NCBI GenBank assembly: GCA_022823865.1
Contig: JAJEHF010000145.1
Span: 19,393 to 83,392 of the forward strand
DNA length: 64,000 nucleotides
Direction: 5' to 3'
Source: Bryobacterales bacterium
Lineage (GTDB): Bacteria > Acidobacteriota > Terriglobia > Bryobacterales > UBA6623
The notes beneath the pieces are model-generated. The model worked only from the letters and a program-made list of their open reading frames with translations. It had not been told where the DNA came from and searched no databases. This document shows positions 33,818 through 42,883 of the stretch, in pieces. Within the stretch, counting starts at the first letter, position 1. The number at the start of each line of letters is the position of its first letter. The position numbers were made by a program, and so were the translations under genes.

Positions 33818-35722
33818 ATGGCCAGCGCCAAGCAAAACGTCATCGTCGGAACAAGCGGGCACATCGACCACGGAAAGACATCGCTGGTCCGAGCACTGAC
33901 CGGAACAGACACCGACCGGTGGGAAGAAGAAAAGCGGCGCGGCATCACCATTGATCTCGGCTTCGCAAGCTTGGACCTGGGCGACGATCTGCGCGTCGGC
34001 TTCGTGGACGTGCCCGGCCACGAGCGCTTCATCAAAAACATGCTGGCCGGCGTTGGAGGGATCGACATCGTCCTGTTGGTCGTGGCCGCGGACGAGTCCG
34101 TGATGCCGCAGACCCGCGAACACTTCGAAATCTGCCGCCTGCTGGGAATCCGGCACGGCCTGGTCGCGCTGACGAAGGCTGATGCGGTCGATCAGGAAAT
34201 CCTCGAACTTGTCAGGCTGGAGGTCGAGGAATTCGTGGCCGGCTCGTTCCTCGATGGCGCGCCGCTCATCCCGGTCAGCAGCGTTACCGGCGCGGGCACG
34301 AAAGATCTGTGCCAAGCGCTGCGCAAGATCGCAGACGACGTCGAGGAACGCGGCCACAGTGAACCGCTGCGCCTGCCGGTGGACCGGGTGTTCACCATGA
34401 AAGGCTTTGGCACGGTGGTGACGGGAACGCTGGCCAGCGGCCAGCTGCGCGTCGAGGATGCCGTGGAGATCTTGCCCGGCCAGCAGCAGGCCCGGGTCCG
34501 CAATTTGGAGGTGCACGGAGAGTCGGTCGAGACAGCACGGGCCGGGCAGCGCACGGCAATCAATCTCGGCGGTATAGCCAAGTCGGACCTAGGGCGAGGC
34601 ATGTGCCTGGCCGAGCCACGCCTGTTCGCGCCAACAGAGCGGCTCGACGCACACATAGAACTGCTGCCATCGGCCAAGCCGCTCAAGCACGCCGCCCCGG
34701 TACACGTGCATCTGGGCACTGCCGAGACCGTGGGCAAGGCGTACCTACTCGAAGCATCGGGACGCCAGTCCAGCCTCAAGCCGGGCGAGTCGGCCTTCGT
34801 CCAACTGCGCTTAGACCATGCGCTCGTGGCGGTCTCGGGAGACCGCTTCATCTTGCGGCAGTTCTCTCCGCTGACCACGATCGCGGGCGGCACGGTGCTG
34901 CACCCGCACGCCGGCCGGCACCGCAAGAAGGACAGCTGGCGGCCCGCCCTGGAGGCGTTTCGGGAGGGAGACCCGGCCACCATCTTGGAAGCGCTCTGCG
35001 CGGGCCAGGCGTTCGGCATAGCCGGTGCGGACCTGACCGCGACCACGGGCCGCCGGGAACCGGTGTGGCATTCCATCGCGCAGGCCTGCGAGTCTGTCCG
35101 AGTGCTCCGCGACAACCCGCTCTGGGTCTGTGCCGAGAGCCGCGCCAAGGCAGCCGAAGACCGCTTGCTGAAGGCGCTCGCCCGGTTTCACAAAGCCAAC
35201 CCGCTGGAGTCTGGCGTCCCCGTCGAGGCTCTGCGAAGCGGCGAGTTCGGCGATGCGCCGGAGTTCTTCGCGGATCACATCCTGCGGCGCCTGCAGGCAG
35301 AGCGCAAGGTGGAGCTCGATGGCGAGCTGGTCAAGTCGGCCGATCACGAGATACGCCTGGGCAGCGACGAGCGCGAAGCCAAGGAAATGCTCATCGCCGC
35401 CTTCGCACAGGCCGGCTTGCAGGTTCCGCTGCTCAAGGATCTGCTCCCCACCCTCCCGATCGACTCGGGCCGCGCCCGGCGCATCCTGGCGGCGCTGCTG
35501 CGGGACGGCGTCTTGGTGCGAATCAACGCAGACCTAGTCTTCCACAGCGAGGCGGTCGATGCGCTGCTGGCTCGGCTGGCCCCGCTGCGGGGCCAACTCG
35601 TCGACGTCGGCGAGTTCAAGGCGCTCGCCAATGTCAGCCGCAAGTACGCGATCCCGTTGCTGGAACACTTCGACAAGCAGAAGGTCACGCTGCGCGACGG
35701 CAACAAGCGCCGCGTCCTGTGA
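33818..35722 (+). CDS. selB: Selenocysteine-specific elongation factor SelB
   Basis: A 634-residue GTPase that delivers Sec-tRNA to UGA codons at SECIS elements. The G1 motif is GTSGHIDHGKTSLVRALTG, followed by RGITIDLGFA (G2), FVDVPGHERFIKNMLAG (G3) and VALTKADAVD (G4). The EF-Tu-like domains II and III follow (RLPVDRVFTMKGFGTVVTGT), then a C-terminal set of winged helices for mRNA binding. Divergent from the VWA gene with 83 bp between starts. No selA, selD, selC or clear selenoprotein gene was found in the window. Confidence 0.94.
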   Translation: MASAKQNVIVGTSGHIDHGKTSLVRALTGTDTDRWEEEKRRGITIDLGFASLDLGDDLRVGFVDVPGHERFIKNMLAGVGGIDIVLLVVAADESVMPQTREHFEICRLLGIRHGLVALTKADAVDQEILELVRLEVEEFVAGSFLDGAPLIPVSSVTGAGTKDLCQALRKIADDVEERGHSEPLRLPVDRVFTMKGFGTVVTGTLASGQLRVEDAVEILPGQQQARVRNLEVHGESVETARAGQRTAINLGGIAKSDLGRGMCLAEPRLFAPTERLDAHIELLPSAKPLKHAAPVHVHLGTAETVGKAYLLEASGRQSSLKPGESAFVQLRLDHALVAVSGDRFILRQFSPLTTIAGGTVLHPHAGRHRKKDSWRPALEAFREGDPATILEALCAGQAFGIAGADLTATTGRREPVWHSIAQACESVRVLRDNPLWVCAESRAKAAEDRLLKALARFHKANPLESGVPVEALRSGEFGDAPEFFADHILRRLQAERKVELDGELVKSADHEIRLGSDEREAKEMLIAAFAQAGLQVPLLKDLLPTLPIDSGRARRILAALLRDGVLVRINADLVFHSEAVDALLARLAPLRGQLVDVGEFKALANVSRKYAIPLLEHFDKQKVTLRDGNKRRVL

Positions 35723-35790
35723 AGGCGCGGCTCGCAGTCTGCCGCACCTGCTACGATTTCAGCACCGCGCCGGGCGCGCGGTGTCGGCGC

Positions 35791-36348
35791 ATGTCTGGCT
35801 TGGTGTGCAGTTTGGCTGGCGGCAGCGTGGGCTCCACCAGCGGCGGCTCGTGGAAAGCCCTGTCGGCGGGCCCGCAGGAACGACTCGCCATCCTGCGCCG
35901 CTACCGGCGGGTCGCTTTGGTCGGCGTCTCGGCCAACCCCTTGCGGCCAAGCCATTTCGTGGCGGTCTACCTAGCCAATCGCGGCTATGACATCGTGCCC
36001 GTCAATCCCCGCGCCAAGACCGTCCTGGGGAGGCCCTGCTTCCCCAGCCTGAGCGCAATCCCGGAACCGGTCGAGGTGGTGGACATCTTTCGTCCGCCGC
36101 AATTCGTGCCGGCGATCGTCGAGGAAGCGGTCGCGACCGGGGCCAAGGTCGTCTGGATGCAGTTCGACATCGTGCACGAAGAAGCGGCGCGGCGCGCGCG
36201 CGAGGCGGGACTGGAAGTGGTCATGGACCAGTGCATGAAGGTCGAACACGCCCGCTTCTTCGGCGGGCTGTCTGCGCTCGGCCTCAACGGCGGCGTGGTC
36301 TCGGCCCGCAGCTGGGCGCCCAAGGAAGGCAGCCACGGTCTGAGATAA
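35791..36348 (+). CDS. CoA-binding (Rossmann) domain protein
   Basis: A 185-residue protein by the ATG at 35791. An alternative GTG at 35719 overlaps the selB stop but its first 24 codons look non-conserved. The core is the CoA-binding Rossmann fold: ILRRYRRVALVGVSANPLRP, then GYDIVPVNPRAKTVLGRPC, VDIFRPPQFVPAIVEEAV and VVMDQCMKVEHARF. Small proteins of this kind (YccU-like) bind CoA and have no firmly known role. Start position uncertain. Confidence 0.85.
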   Translation: MSGLVCSLAGGSVGSTSGGSWKALSAGPQERLAILRRYRRVALVGVSANPLRPSHFVAVYLANRGYDIVPVNPRAKTVLGRPCFPSLSAIPEPVEVVDIFRPPQFVPAIVEEAVATGAKVVWMQFDIVHEEAARRAREAGLEVVMDQCMKVEHARFFGGLSALGLNGGVVSARSWAPKEGSHGLR

Positions 36349-36382
36349 TGGCGGCTCACGCCGTCAGGAGTATGCGCAAGCC

Positions 36383-37225
36383 ATGAAATTCGGAGTCAAC
36401 ACGCTCATTTGGTCCGGCTCGTTCGAGCCCGACAAGTACCCGCTCGACGAGCTGAAAGAGGTCGGCGTCGACGGCATCGAGATCCCGGTCTTCGTGCCCT
36501 CCGAACTCGATACCGCGGCGGTGCGCAGGACCTGCTCGGAGCACGCGCTCAACGTCCACTTCTGCTCGGTCAACCCGGAGGGCATGAATCCGATCAGCGA
36601 CGACGCGACCGTACGCGCCAAGACCGTCGAGCACTGGAAGACAGTAATCCGGACCGCTGCCGAAGCAGGCGCGGACCAAGTTGCAGGCCCGACCCATTCG
36701 CCCGTCGGCTATCTGCCCGGACGGCGCCGCACCGAGGACGAGTGGAAGTGGGGGGTGGAATTCCACCAGGCGCTGGCCGACGACCTCGCCGACGCCGACG
36801 TGACCATGGCAGTCGAGCCGCTGAACCGCTTCGAAACCTACTTCCTCAACACCGCGGCGGATGCCTACCGCTTCGTCGACGAGGTCAATTGCGAGCGCAT
36901 CGGCATCTTGCTGGACACCTTCCACCAGAACATAGAGGACAAGCAAGTCGGAGACGCCTACCGCACTTGCGGCAAGCATCTGATGCACGTCCACACCTGC
37001 GAGAACGACCGCGGCACGCCGGGCTCCGGGCACGTGGACTGGCCCGGCGTCCTGCAGGCCATCAAGGAGCTGGGCTACGACCGCTGGCTGACCATCGAAT
37101 CGTTTAACTCGCACATTCCCGAATTGTCCGCCGCGACCGCGATCTGGCGCGACCTAGCGGCATCCATGGACGACATTGCCATCGACGGGACACGGTTCCT
37201 GCGCGACCTCTGGGGGCGCACCTAG
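36383..37225 (+). CDS. Sugar phosphate isomerase/epimerase (xylose-isomerase-like TIM barrel)
   Basis: A 280-residue TIM-barrel protein from ATG 36383, with AGGAG about 12 nt upstream. Metal ligands of the D-tagatose/D-psicose 3-epimerase group are visible: VEPLNRFET (Glu), GILLDTFHQNIED (Asp/His), HVHTCENDRGTPGSGHVDW (His, then His-x-Asp) and LTIESFN (Glu). Predicted to epimerise a ketose at C3 or a related sugar. Transcribed just upstream of a DMT transporter. Confidence 0.88.
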   Translation: MKFGVNTLIWSGSFEPDKYPLDELKEVGVDGIEIPVFVPSELDTAAVRRTCSEHALNVHFCSVNPEGMNPISDDATVRAKTVEHWKTVIRTAAEAGADQVAGPTHSPVGYLPGRRRTEDEWKWGVEFHQALADDLADADVTMAVEPLNRFETYFLNTAADAYRFVDEVNCERIGILLDTFHQNIEDKQVGDAYRTCGKHLMHVHTCENDRGTPGSGHVDWPGVLQAIKELGYDRWLTIESFNSHIPELSAATAIWRDLAASMDDIAIDGTRFLRDLWGRT

Positions 37226-37306
37226 GCATCGGGCCGGCGGCGCAGACGCACCGCCGGCCTGGTCGCGGTCGGCGAGACCCGCTCTCGCCGACCAAGTCGG
37301 CCCAAG

Positions 37307-38266
37307 ATGGCATCCAGGCCCCTCGAGAATTCCCAGCCCCTGGGGCTGGCCTCCATTCTGGCCTGCGTGTCGATCGCCACGATTCGCGGATTGAACCCGG
37401 TGGCGATCAAGGTCGTGCTGCTGTCGATGCCGCCGCTGCTGGGCGCCTTCCTGCGCGTCGCCGTCGCCAGCGCCGGCATTTGGGTGTTCGCCGCGGTCCA
37501 AGGGATCAGCCTCCGGCCGCAGCGCGGGGAACTGGCCCCGCTCGCGCTGCTCAGCGTGATCTTCGCGGTGCAGATCAGCGCCAACCAGACCGGGGCCGAC
37601 TTCACCTCCCCGGTCCTGCTGGCCATCCTGTTCAACACCTATCCCATCACCACGAATCTGATCTCGGCCTTGGTCGTGCCCGAGGACCGGCTCAACCTCC
37701 GGCGCGCAACCGGGCTCGTGATCGCGTTCGGCGGCGTGGCATGGGTGCTGACCGCGCGCACCGACAGCCCGCTTGCACCCAATCCCCTGCTGGGCAACGC
37801 TTTCGTGCTGACCGCGGCAACGCTGCTGGCGATCCGCATGGTATGCACCCGGCAGCTCGCGCTGCGCATCGACTATGTCAAGGCGGTCTTCTGGCCGCTG
37901 GTCGGGGCACTGCCGATCTTCTTGCTGGGCTGGCAGGCGATCCCTGACTACATGTCCCGCGCGGGCCACGACTGGAGGACTTGGGCTGCCCTGCTGTTTC
38001 AAGGGCTGGTCGTCGGAGGGGCCGGCCAGCTCGCCTGGGTCTATCTGATCCGCAGGCACACTCCCGGCACCGTGATCGCGTTCTCGTTCATCACCCCGGT
38101 CAGCGGGGTGACGCTCAGTTCCGCCTATTTCGGCGAGGCGCTGCCGGCCAGACTGGTTGCGGGCTTCTGCGCAGTCTTGCTTGGCATCGGCCTGGCCGCG
38201 CGCAGGGCTCGCCCGCACAAGCCCCCGCCGCCGAGCCCGCCGCCAGGATTCGGCGGCACTGCCTGA
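37307..38266 (+). CDS. DMT/EamA family transporter
   Basis: A 319-residue inner-membrane protein with about ten transmembrane segments and two EamA repeats, e.g. NPVAIKVVLLSMPPLLGAF in the first and FQGLVVGGAGQLAWVYLI followed by PGTVIAFSFITPVSGVTLS in the second. The family exports amino acids, nucleotide precursors or sugars. The tail is proline-rich and cytoplasmic. Substrate unknown; the upstream sugar epimerase is suggestive only. Confidence 0.88.
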   Translation: MASRPLENSQPLGLASILACVSIATIRGLNPVAIKVVLLSMPPLLGAFLRVAVASAGIWVFAAVQGISLRPQRGELAPLALLSVIFAVQISANQTGADFTSPVLLAILFNTYPITTNLISALVVPEDRLNLRRATGLVIAFGGVAWVLTARTDSPLAPNPLLGNAFVLTAATLLAIRMVCTRQLALRIDYVKAVFWPLVGALPIFLLGWQAIPDYMSRAGHDWRTWAALLFQGLVVGGAGQLAWVYLIRRHTPGTVIAFSFITPVSGVTLSSAYFGEALPARLVAGFCAVLLGIGLAARRARPHKPPPPSPPPGFGGTA

Positions 38267-38281
38267 GACTGGTTGCGCCGG

Positions 38282-39010
38282 TCAGTTCTTGTCGACGGCG
38301 TGAACCATCGGCACGAACCGAACGTCCAGCCGGCGCTGGCGGCGCAGCCTGCCCGCGGCGTCCTTGGTCACCAAGGTCAACGCCTGGGTGCCGAAGGTCG
38401 GGCCGACCGGCACTACCAAGCGGCCGCCGGCCGCCAGCTGATCGACCAGCGCTGGCGGGATTTCTCGCGGCGCTGCCGTGACGATGATGCGGTCGAACGG
38501 GGCATGTTCCGGCCAGCCTTGGTAACCGTCCCCCTGCTCGACCGTGACGTGCGCGTACCCGAGATCGGCCAGGGCGCGAGCGGCTCTGGCGGCCAGTTCG
38601 GGAACGATCTCAATGCTGTGCACCGCATTGCACAGGCTCGCCAGGACCGCAGTCTGGTAGCCCGAGCCCGTGCCGATCTCCAGTACCCTGTGATGCCGCT
38701 CGAGCTCGAGCAGCTCGGTCATGAAGGCGACGATGTACGGCTGCGAGATGGTCTGGTCATGGCCGATCGGCAGGGCTGTGTCGTCCGTTGCGAACTCGCG
38801 AACCTCGACGGGAACAAAGCGCTCGCGGGGCACCCTGCGAAGCGCATCGAGCACCGCCGCCGACTGGATGCCGCGGCCCTCGATCTGCTGCCGTACCATG
38901 CGCCTGCGCATCTGCTCCCGGCGATCTTCCGCAGATTGGGCGGAAGCGCCCGGAATTAAGGCTAGCAGTGCGGACGCCGTCACGGTGACGAGTGCCGGGC
39001 GCCGAGCCAT
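38282..39010 (-). CDS. pcm: Protein-L-isoaspartate O-methyltransferase with signal peptide
   Basis: A 242-residue SAM-dependent methyltransferase that repairs isoaspartyl residues. Motifs: MVRQQIEGRGIQSAAVLDAL, LPIGHDQTISQPYIVAFM, the SAM loop VLEIGTGSGYQTAVLASL and RIIVTAAPREIPPALVDQL. The first ~24 residues (ALVTVTASALLALIPGASAQ) form an export signal, suggesting action outside the cytoplasm, as in some other Gram-negative Pcm proteins. SAM supply there is unexplained. It converges with the DMT gene. Confidence 0.88.
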   Translation of the reverse strand: MARRPALVTVTASALLALIPGASAQSAEDRREQMRRRMVRQQIEGRGIQSAAVLDALRRVPRERFVPVEVREFATDDTALPIGHDQTISQPYIVAFMTELLELERHHRVLEIGTGSGYQTAVLASLCNAVHSIEIVPELAARAARALADLGYAHVTVEQGDGYQGWPEHAPFDRIIVTAAPREIPPALVDQLAAGGRLVVPVGPTFGTQALTLVTKDAAGRLRRQRRLDVRFVPMVHAVDKN

Positions 39011-39123
39011 CGCCGGCCAACATCGTAGCTACCCGCGCGGCACGTAAAAGCTCGCCGCGGCGACCGCACGCGGGCGCGGTCAAGACAGGCCGGCGCCGCC
39101 GTGTGCGGCCGGCCCAGCCTGGA

Positions 39124-40281
39124 CTAGCTCAGCAGATCCCGGATGCGTTCCAACGCGACTTCGATACGGTCAAGCGCCGCCGCATAGCTGAATCGCAGGT
39201 AGCCCTCGCCATAAGACCCGAAAGAGTTGCCGGCCAGGCAGGCCACACCGGCTTCCTGCAGGATCCGCCCCGCCAGCTCGGTCGCGTCGATCCCTGTTTC
39301 GGTGATGTTCGGAAAGGCATAGAACGCCCCGCCGGGCTTCGCGCAACGAACCCCCGGGATCGAATTGAGGCCGGAGACGATCACGTCGCGCCGCCGCTTG
39401 AACTCGCGCACCATCACGCCCACGCTGTCTTGCGGCCCGCGCAGCGCCTCGAGGGCAGCGCGCTGGGTGAAGCTGGAAGTGTGCGAATTGGAATTGACCT
39501 GCAACATGCAGATTGCATCGACCACCCATTGGGGGTAGACGCCGTAGCCGATGCGCCAGCCGGTCATCGAGTACGCCTTCGAGAATCCGTCCAGGATGAT
39601 CGTCTTTTCCGCCATTCCCTCCAGCGAAGCAATCGACGTGGGCCGCTCGTCGAACGCGATGAGGTTGTAGATCTCGTCGGAGAGGACGAGCAGGTCGCGA
39701 TCGCGGACTATGTCGGCAATGGCTCGCAGGTCCTCGGGGGGAATGGTGCCCCCGGTCGGGTTCTGGGGGGAGTTGAGAATGATCAAGCGGGTGCGGTCCG
39801 AGAGCAGGCTCGCGAACCGGTCCAAGTCGATGGAGAACCCGCGGCTCTCCAAGAGCGGCAACGGCACGGGCTTGGCGCCGCTAGCGCCGATCACCGACTC
39901 ATACATGGGGAATCCCGGATTCGGGTACATGGCCTCGTCGCCAGGCTCGAGCAGCGCCAGCATCGAGAAGAACAGGATCGGCTTCGCACCCGGCGTGACC
40001 ACGACTTGCGACTCGGAAACAGGGATGCCGCGGGTCGACGAGACGTAATCGGCAATGGCCTGCCGCAGCTCCGGATCACCCTGCGTCGGACCGTACTTGG
40101 TGTAGCCGTCGGCGAGGGCCTTCTGGCCGGCGGCGACTATGTGCGGCGGCGTCGGAAAGTCCGGCTCGCCAATCTCCATGTGGACGACATCCTTGCCGGT
40201 GGCCTCCAACGCCCGGGCCTGGACCAAGACCTCAAACGCGCCCTCGCCCCGCATCCGTCCGATTCGCTTTGCAATCTGCAT
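39124..40281 (-). CDS. Aminotransferase class I/II (aspartate aminotransferase-like)
   Basis: A 385-residue PLP fold-type I aminotransferase from ATG 40279-40281. Motifs: MEIGEPDFPTPPHIVAAG, YTKYGPTQGDPELRQAIADY, ILNSPQNPTGGTIPPEDL, LVLSDEIYNLIAFDE and the PLP lysine ILDGFSKAYSMTGWRIGY, with a C-terminal FRFSY-like arginine block (YLRFSYAAALDRIEVAL). Likely an aspartate or alanine/valine-type transaminase; substrate not determinable by eye. Confidence 0.92.
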   Translation of the reverse strand: MQIAKRIGRMRGEGAFEVLVQARALEATGKDVVHMEIGEPDFPTPPHIVAAGQKALADGYTKYGPTQGDPELRQAIADYVSSTRGIPVSESQVVVTPGAKPILFFSMLALLEPGDEAMYPNPGFPMYESVIGASGAKPVPLPLLESRGFSIDLDRFASLLSDRTRLIILNSPQNPTGGTIPPEDLRAIADIVRDRDLLVLSDEIYNLIAFDERPTSIASLEGMAEKTIILDGFSKAYSMTGWRIGYGVYPQWVVDAICMLQVNSNSHTSSFTQRAALEALRGPQDSVGVMVREFKRRRDVIVSGLNSIPGVRCAKPGGAFYAFPNITETGIDATELAGRILQEAGVACLAGNSFGSYGEGYLRFSYAAALDRIEVALERIRDLLS

Positions 40282-40650
40282 GACCAAAACGCCGAGTGTA
40301 CCAAGGCGATCATTGGCGTCCGGGAGCGACACGGCCGACACTCACAACGGCTGCCACCTGACCCCGCCCTTCCAGCCTGGCGCTGCCTTCCGGACGACCT
40401 ACCGTGCGGCGCAGCTTGAACCCGGAGGCTGAAGTCGCGGCAGTCGAGGCAAGGCGGCCGGAGCGGCGTTGGCAAGCAGAACGTCAATCGCCCCAACGAG
40501 ACTATCTCCGAGCAACGAATACGGGCAGCTGGGTTTCGGCCGGACGGTGCGTCGCGCGGCCAGGCACTACGAGCCTTAGCGCCCACTCTCCGAACACGAA
40601 GGGGGCCACGGCGATCTCGAGCGCCGCGACGATGTAAACGCGACGCCGTC
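40282..40650. other. Intergenic region upstream of vapBC
   Basis: No gene with a valid start was supported. A minus-strand open stretch near 40508-40650 (ALEIAVAPFVFGEWALRL) looks protein-like but lacks a start codon and recognisable homology; it may be a gene remnant. Confidence 0.3.
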
Positions 40651-40683
40651 CATGATAACAACCAAGTGTAGAATGTTATCATG
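40651..40683 (+). promoter_or_regulatory. vapBC promoter and operator overlapping the start codon
   Basis: Perfect 10-bp arms CATGATAACA (40651-40660) and TGTTATCATG (40674-40683) are separated by 13 bp. The right arm includes the vapB ATG. TAGAAT (40669-40674) lies in between and ends 6 nt before the ATG, so transcription would start at the ATG itself. A VapB dimer pair bound here would block both transcription and the translation start. Confidence 0.65.
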
Positions 40684-40905
40684 ATTCGGACGCAAATCAG
40701 TCTTTCCGAAGAGGACTACAACACGGCCAAGCAGGAAGCCGCCCGACTCGGCATCTCACTTGCCGAGCTGTTGCGTCGCTCGCTCCGAGCAATGATCCCT
40801 CCGGACGACTCGAAGCCGTGGATGCGCTACGCCGGCATGGTCGAGACAGGAGATCCCCGTTCGAGCCAGCGCATTGACGAAATCGTTTATGCCGCAAAGC
40901 CCTGA
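40681..40905 (+). CDS. vapB: Ribbon-helix-helix antitoxin, VapB-like
   Basis: A 74-residue protein. RTQISLSEEDYNTAKQEAA followed by RLGISLAELLRRSLRAMI is a ribbon-helix-helix DNA-binding domain; the C-terminal tail (MRYAGMVETGDPRSSQRIDE) should wrap the toxin. No ribosome-binding site precedes the ATG. It overlaps vapC by 17 nt. Confidence 0.85.
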   Translation: MIRTQISLSEEDYNTAKQEAARLGISLAELLRRSLRAMIPPDDSKPWMRYAGMVETGDPRSSQRIDEIVYAAKP

Positions 40906-41302
40906 AGCGTACGTGGATACGTCAGCGCTGATCGCATTCGCCGATCGGTCGGACACTTGGCACGCGCTTTTCTGCAGGCTCTTTTCGGATCCACCGCGGC
41001 TGATCACGAGCCCGCTCGTCGTAGCAGAGGGACACGGCTGGTTCCTGAAGCGCTATGACCGCACGAAGGCGCTGCAGTTCCTTGCGATGGTTGAATCCAT
41101 CGACGCCTTGCGTGTGATTCCAACAGACGCCCGCGACATCGAAGCGGCGACCAAACTGATGCGTCGTTTCTCGGATCAAGACCTGACCCTTGTCGATGCG
41201 GTCGGTCTGCATGCGATCGGCACACGAAAGACCGGGGTGTGCTGGTCGACCGATCGCCATCTCGGGATCACCGGAGCGAAACTCGCGATTCACGTCTCGT
41301 GA
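40889..41302 (+). CDS. vapC: PIN-domain ribonuclease toxin, VapC-like
   Basis: A 137-residue PIN domain from ATG 40889, inside the end of vapB (a TTG at 40874 is an alternative). The acidic residues of the active site are present: YVDTSALIAFAD (Asp), SPLVVAEGHGW (Glu), DLTLVDAVGLHA (Asp) and CWSTDRHLGI (Asp). Predicted RNA-cleaving toxin held in check by VapB. Both genes look intact. Confidence 0.87.
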   Translation: MPQSPEAYVDTSALIAFADRSDTWHALFCRLFSDPPRLITSPLVVAEGHGWFLKRYDRTKALQFLAMVESIDALRVIPTDARDIEAATKLMRRFSDQDLTLVDAVGLHAIGTRKTGVCWSTDRHLGITGAKLAIHVS

Positions 41303-41798
41303 CCTGATCGCTGACCGGAACTTCAGTGGTAGGTCCGCGAAACCCGCAGCGGCTCTCCCTCGGAATGTGTGCAATTTCGATCGCCATTAACATTACGCTT
41401 GGTTCGCCACCGCTCGCCGTAGATCGCGAGGGATCTCGGGACTCCAACACAGAGGTAGCGGCAAGGCGGGAGCGGAGCGGTTCCGGCGGGCCAATCGGTC
41501 ATGCCGCCGATACCGTGAGCATGTGCTGCGGTGGAGAAGCTGTGCGAGACCGCATTTGTCCAGGCAGTGGAATCTCTGAGTGCAAGTTCCGACGAGCGAG
41601 GAACAGGACTGCGGGTCGAGACGGAAGCTCACGGCGACAGCCTACCGAGCCCAAGCGCTCGCGATCGCGCCCGGCACGGCGCGATTGGTGCCATGCTGAA
41701 AGTTCTCTCCAGCCGCTTTCTGCAGCGCCGCGTCCGACGAGGCAGCACTGCACGGATTGACAAAGAAGTGCGTCCTATGTTGAGGGGCCAACGAATCC
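41303..41798. other. Intergenic region upstream of the ECF operon
   Basis: About 500 bp without a recognisable gene. A TTGACA occurs near 41757-41762 but no -10 sits at an acceptable distance. It must contain the promoter for the ECF sigma operon, possibly an ECF-type promoter I cannot identify. Confidence 0.3.
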
Positions 41799-42377
41799 AT
41801 GGACACACGCGCCATGCCATGCTTCGGTCCGGGGCTGATGGCGGTTGAACGGCACGATCGCCCCGCCCCGCAGCCGGAAGCGGAGGCAGCTCCCGGCGGC
41901 GACGCCCTCGAAACGCACATGCGGCGGATGTTCCGGTTGATCTACCGGATCGTGGGCAACGTGCCCGACGCGCAAGACCTGACCCAGGATGCGCTGCTCA
42001 AGGCGCTCGGACGCCGGGAGCAGCTCAAGGACGACCGCAAGGCAGTCCAGTGGCTGAACCGCATCGCGGTCAACACGGCGCTAGACTTCGTGCGCAAGCG
42101 GAGTCGCGTCGCCTTCGAAGAGATCGAGGCCGCGCCGCCGGCCACTGCGCCCAGCCCGGAGCAGGAGACCCTGCGGTCCGAGACGCGGGAGTGGATCGAG
42201 GGCGGGCTGAAGTTATTGTCGGAGCGGGAGCGCACCGCGCTGCTGCTGCGGGACGTCGAACAGATGCCGGCCGCGGAGGTTGCGAAGGTCATGGGCTGCT
42301 CCACGGCCACAGTGCGCTCGCATATCGCAAACGCGCGGGTCAAGTTCAGGCGCTACCGGGAGGAAACTGGGCAATGA
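41799..42377 (+). CDS. ECF-type sigma-70 factor
   Basis: A 192-residue RNA polymerase sigma factor of the extracytoplasmic-function class. Region 2 is LIYRIVGNVPDAQDLTQDAL followed by VQWLNRIAVNTALDFVRKR. Region 4 is LSERERTALLLRDVEQMPAA followed by CSTATVRSHIANARVKFRRY. A non-conserved ~35-residue N-terminus precedes; an alternative ATG is at 41838. The next gene overlaps by 4 nt and looks like its anti-sigma factor. Confidence 0.9.
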   Translation: MDTRAMPCFGPGLMAVERHDRPAPQPEAEAAPGGDALETHMRRMFRLIYRIVGNVPDAQDLTQDALLKALGRREQLKDDRKAVQWLNRIAVNTALDFVRKRSRVAFEEIEAAPPATAPSPEQETLRSETREWIEGGLKLLSERERTALLLRDVEQMPAAEVAKVMGCSTATVRSHIANARVKFRRYREETGQ

Positions 42378-42883
42378 GCGATTCTCGGCATTGTCTCGAC
42401 GAACACACCATAGCCCTGCATGCGGGGGGCGATCTGGGGCGCCTGCGGCGCTGGCTGGCCGACCGCCACCTGGCGGGCTGCCCGCAGTGTAGGGCCGGAG
42501 TCAGCGACTACGCCGGGGTGCTGGACGCGCTTGCGCAGACGGGCCCGGTGCCTGAGATCGATTTCGACGCGCTGGCCCACAACGTTCGGGTCGCCGCCGT
42601 GCAAGCCCGCCCGGTCCGCGGCACACAGACTGGCTGGGGCTGGCGAGCCGCGGCCGGAGCCGGCCTGGCTGCGGTTGCACTTGGCATGCTCTTGCTGATG
42701 CCGGAGTCCGACGACTCCGCGGCAGATTCCACAGTGGTCGCCACTTCGATCCCCGCCCTGCCGGACCAGATGGGCCCTTGGGACGGTGACGACGTGCAGC
42801 TGACCAGCACTGGCAGCTTGCGCGTGCAGGCCTTTCACCCCGGTTCGGGCGCGCTGACAATCACCGACTACTACGCACCATGA
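42374..42883 (+). CDS. Putative anti-sigma factor (zinc-finger and single membrane span)
   Basis: A 169-residue protein. The N-terminal HCLDEHTIALHAGG and RHLAGCPQCRAGVSDYAGV provide the H-x3-C-x2-C pattern of ZAS-type anti-sigma domains. One transmembrane helix (AAAGAGLAAVALGMLLLM, ~95-112) leads to a short extracytoplasmic domain. ATGA overlaps at both ends show tight coupling to the sigma gene and to the following secreted-protein gene. Binding to the ECF factor is inferred from order and fold. Confidence 0.75.
   Translation: MSDSRHCLDEHTIALHAGGDLGRLRRWLADRHLAGCPQCRAGVSDYAGVLDALAQTGPVPEIDFDALAHNVRVAAVQARPVRGTQTGWGWRAAAGAGLAAVALGMLLLMPESDDSAADSTVVATSIPALPDQMGPWDGDDVQLTSTGSLRVQAFHPGSGALTITDYYAP

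Noticed and set aside
34603..35790. Long N-terminal extension of the CoA-binding protein inside selB
   Set aside because: Out-of-frame selB sequence with no motifs; a normal CoA-binding domain begins after 35791.
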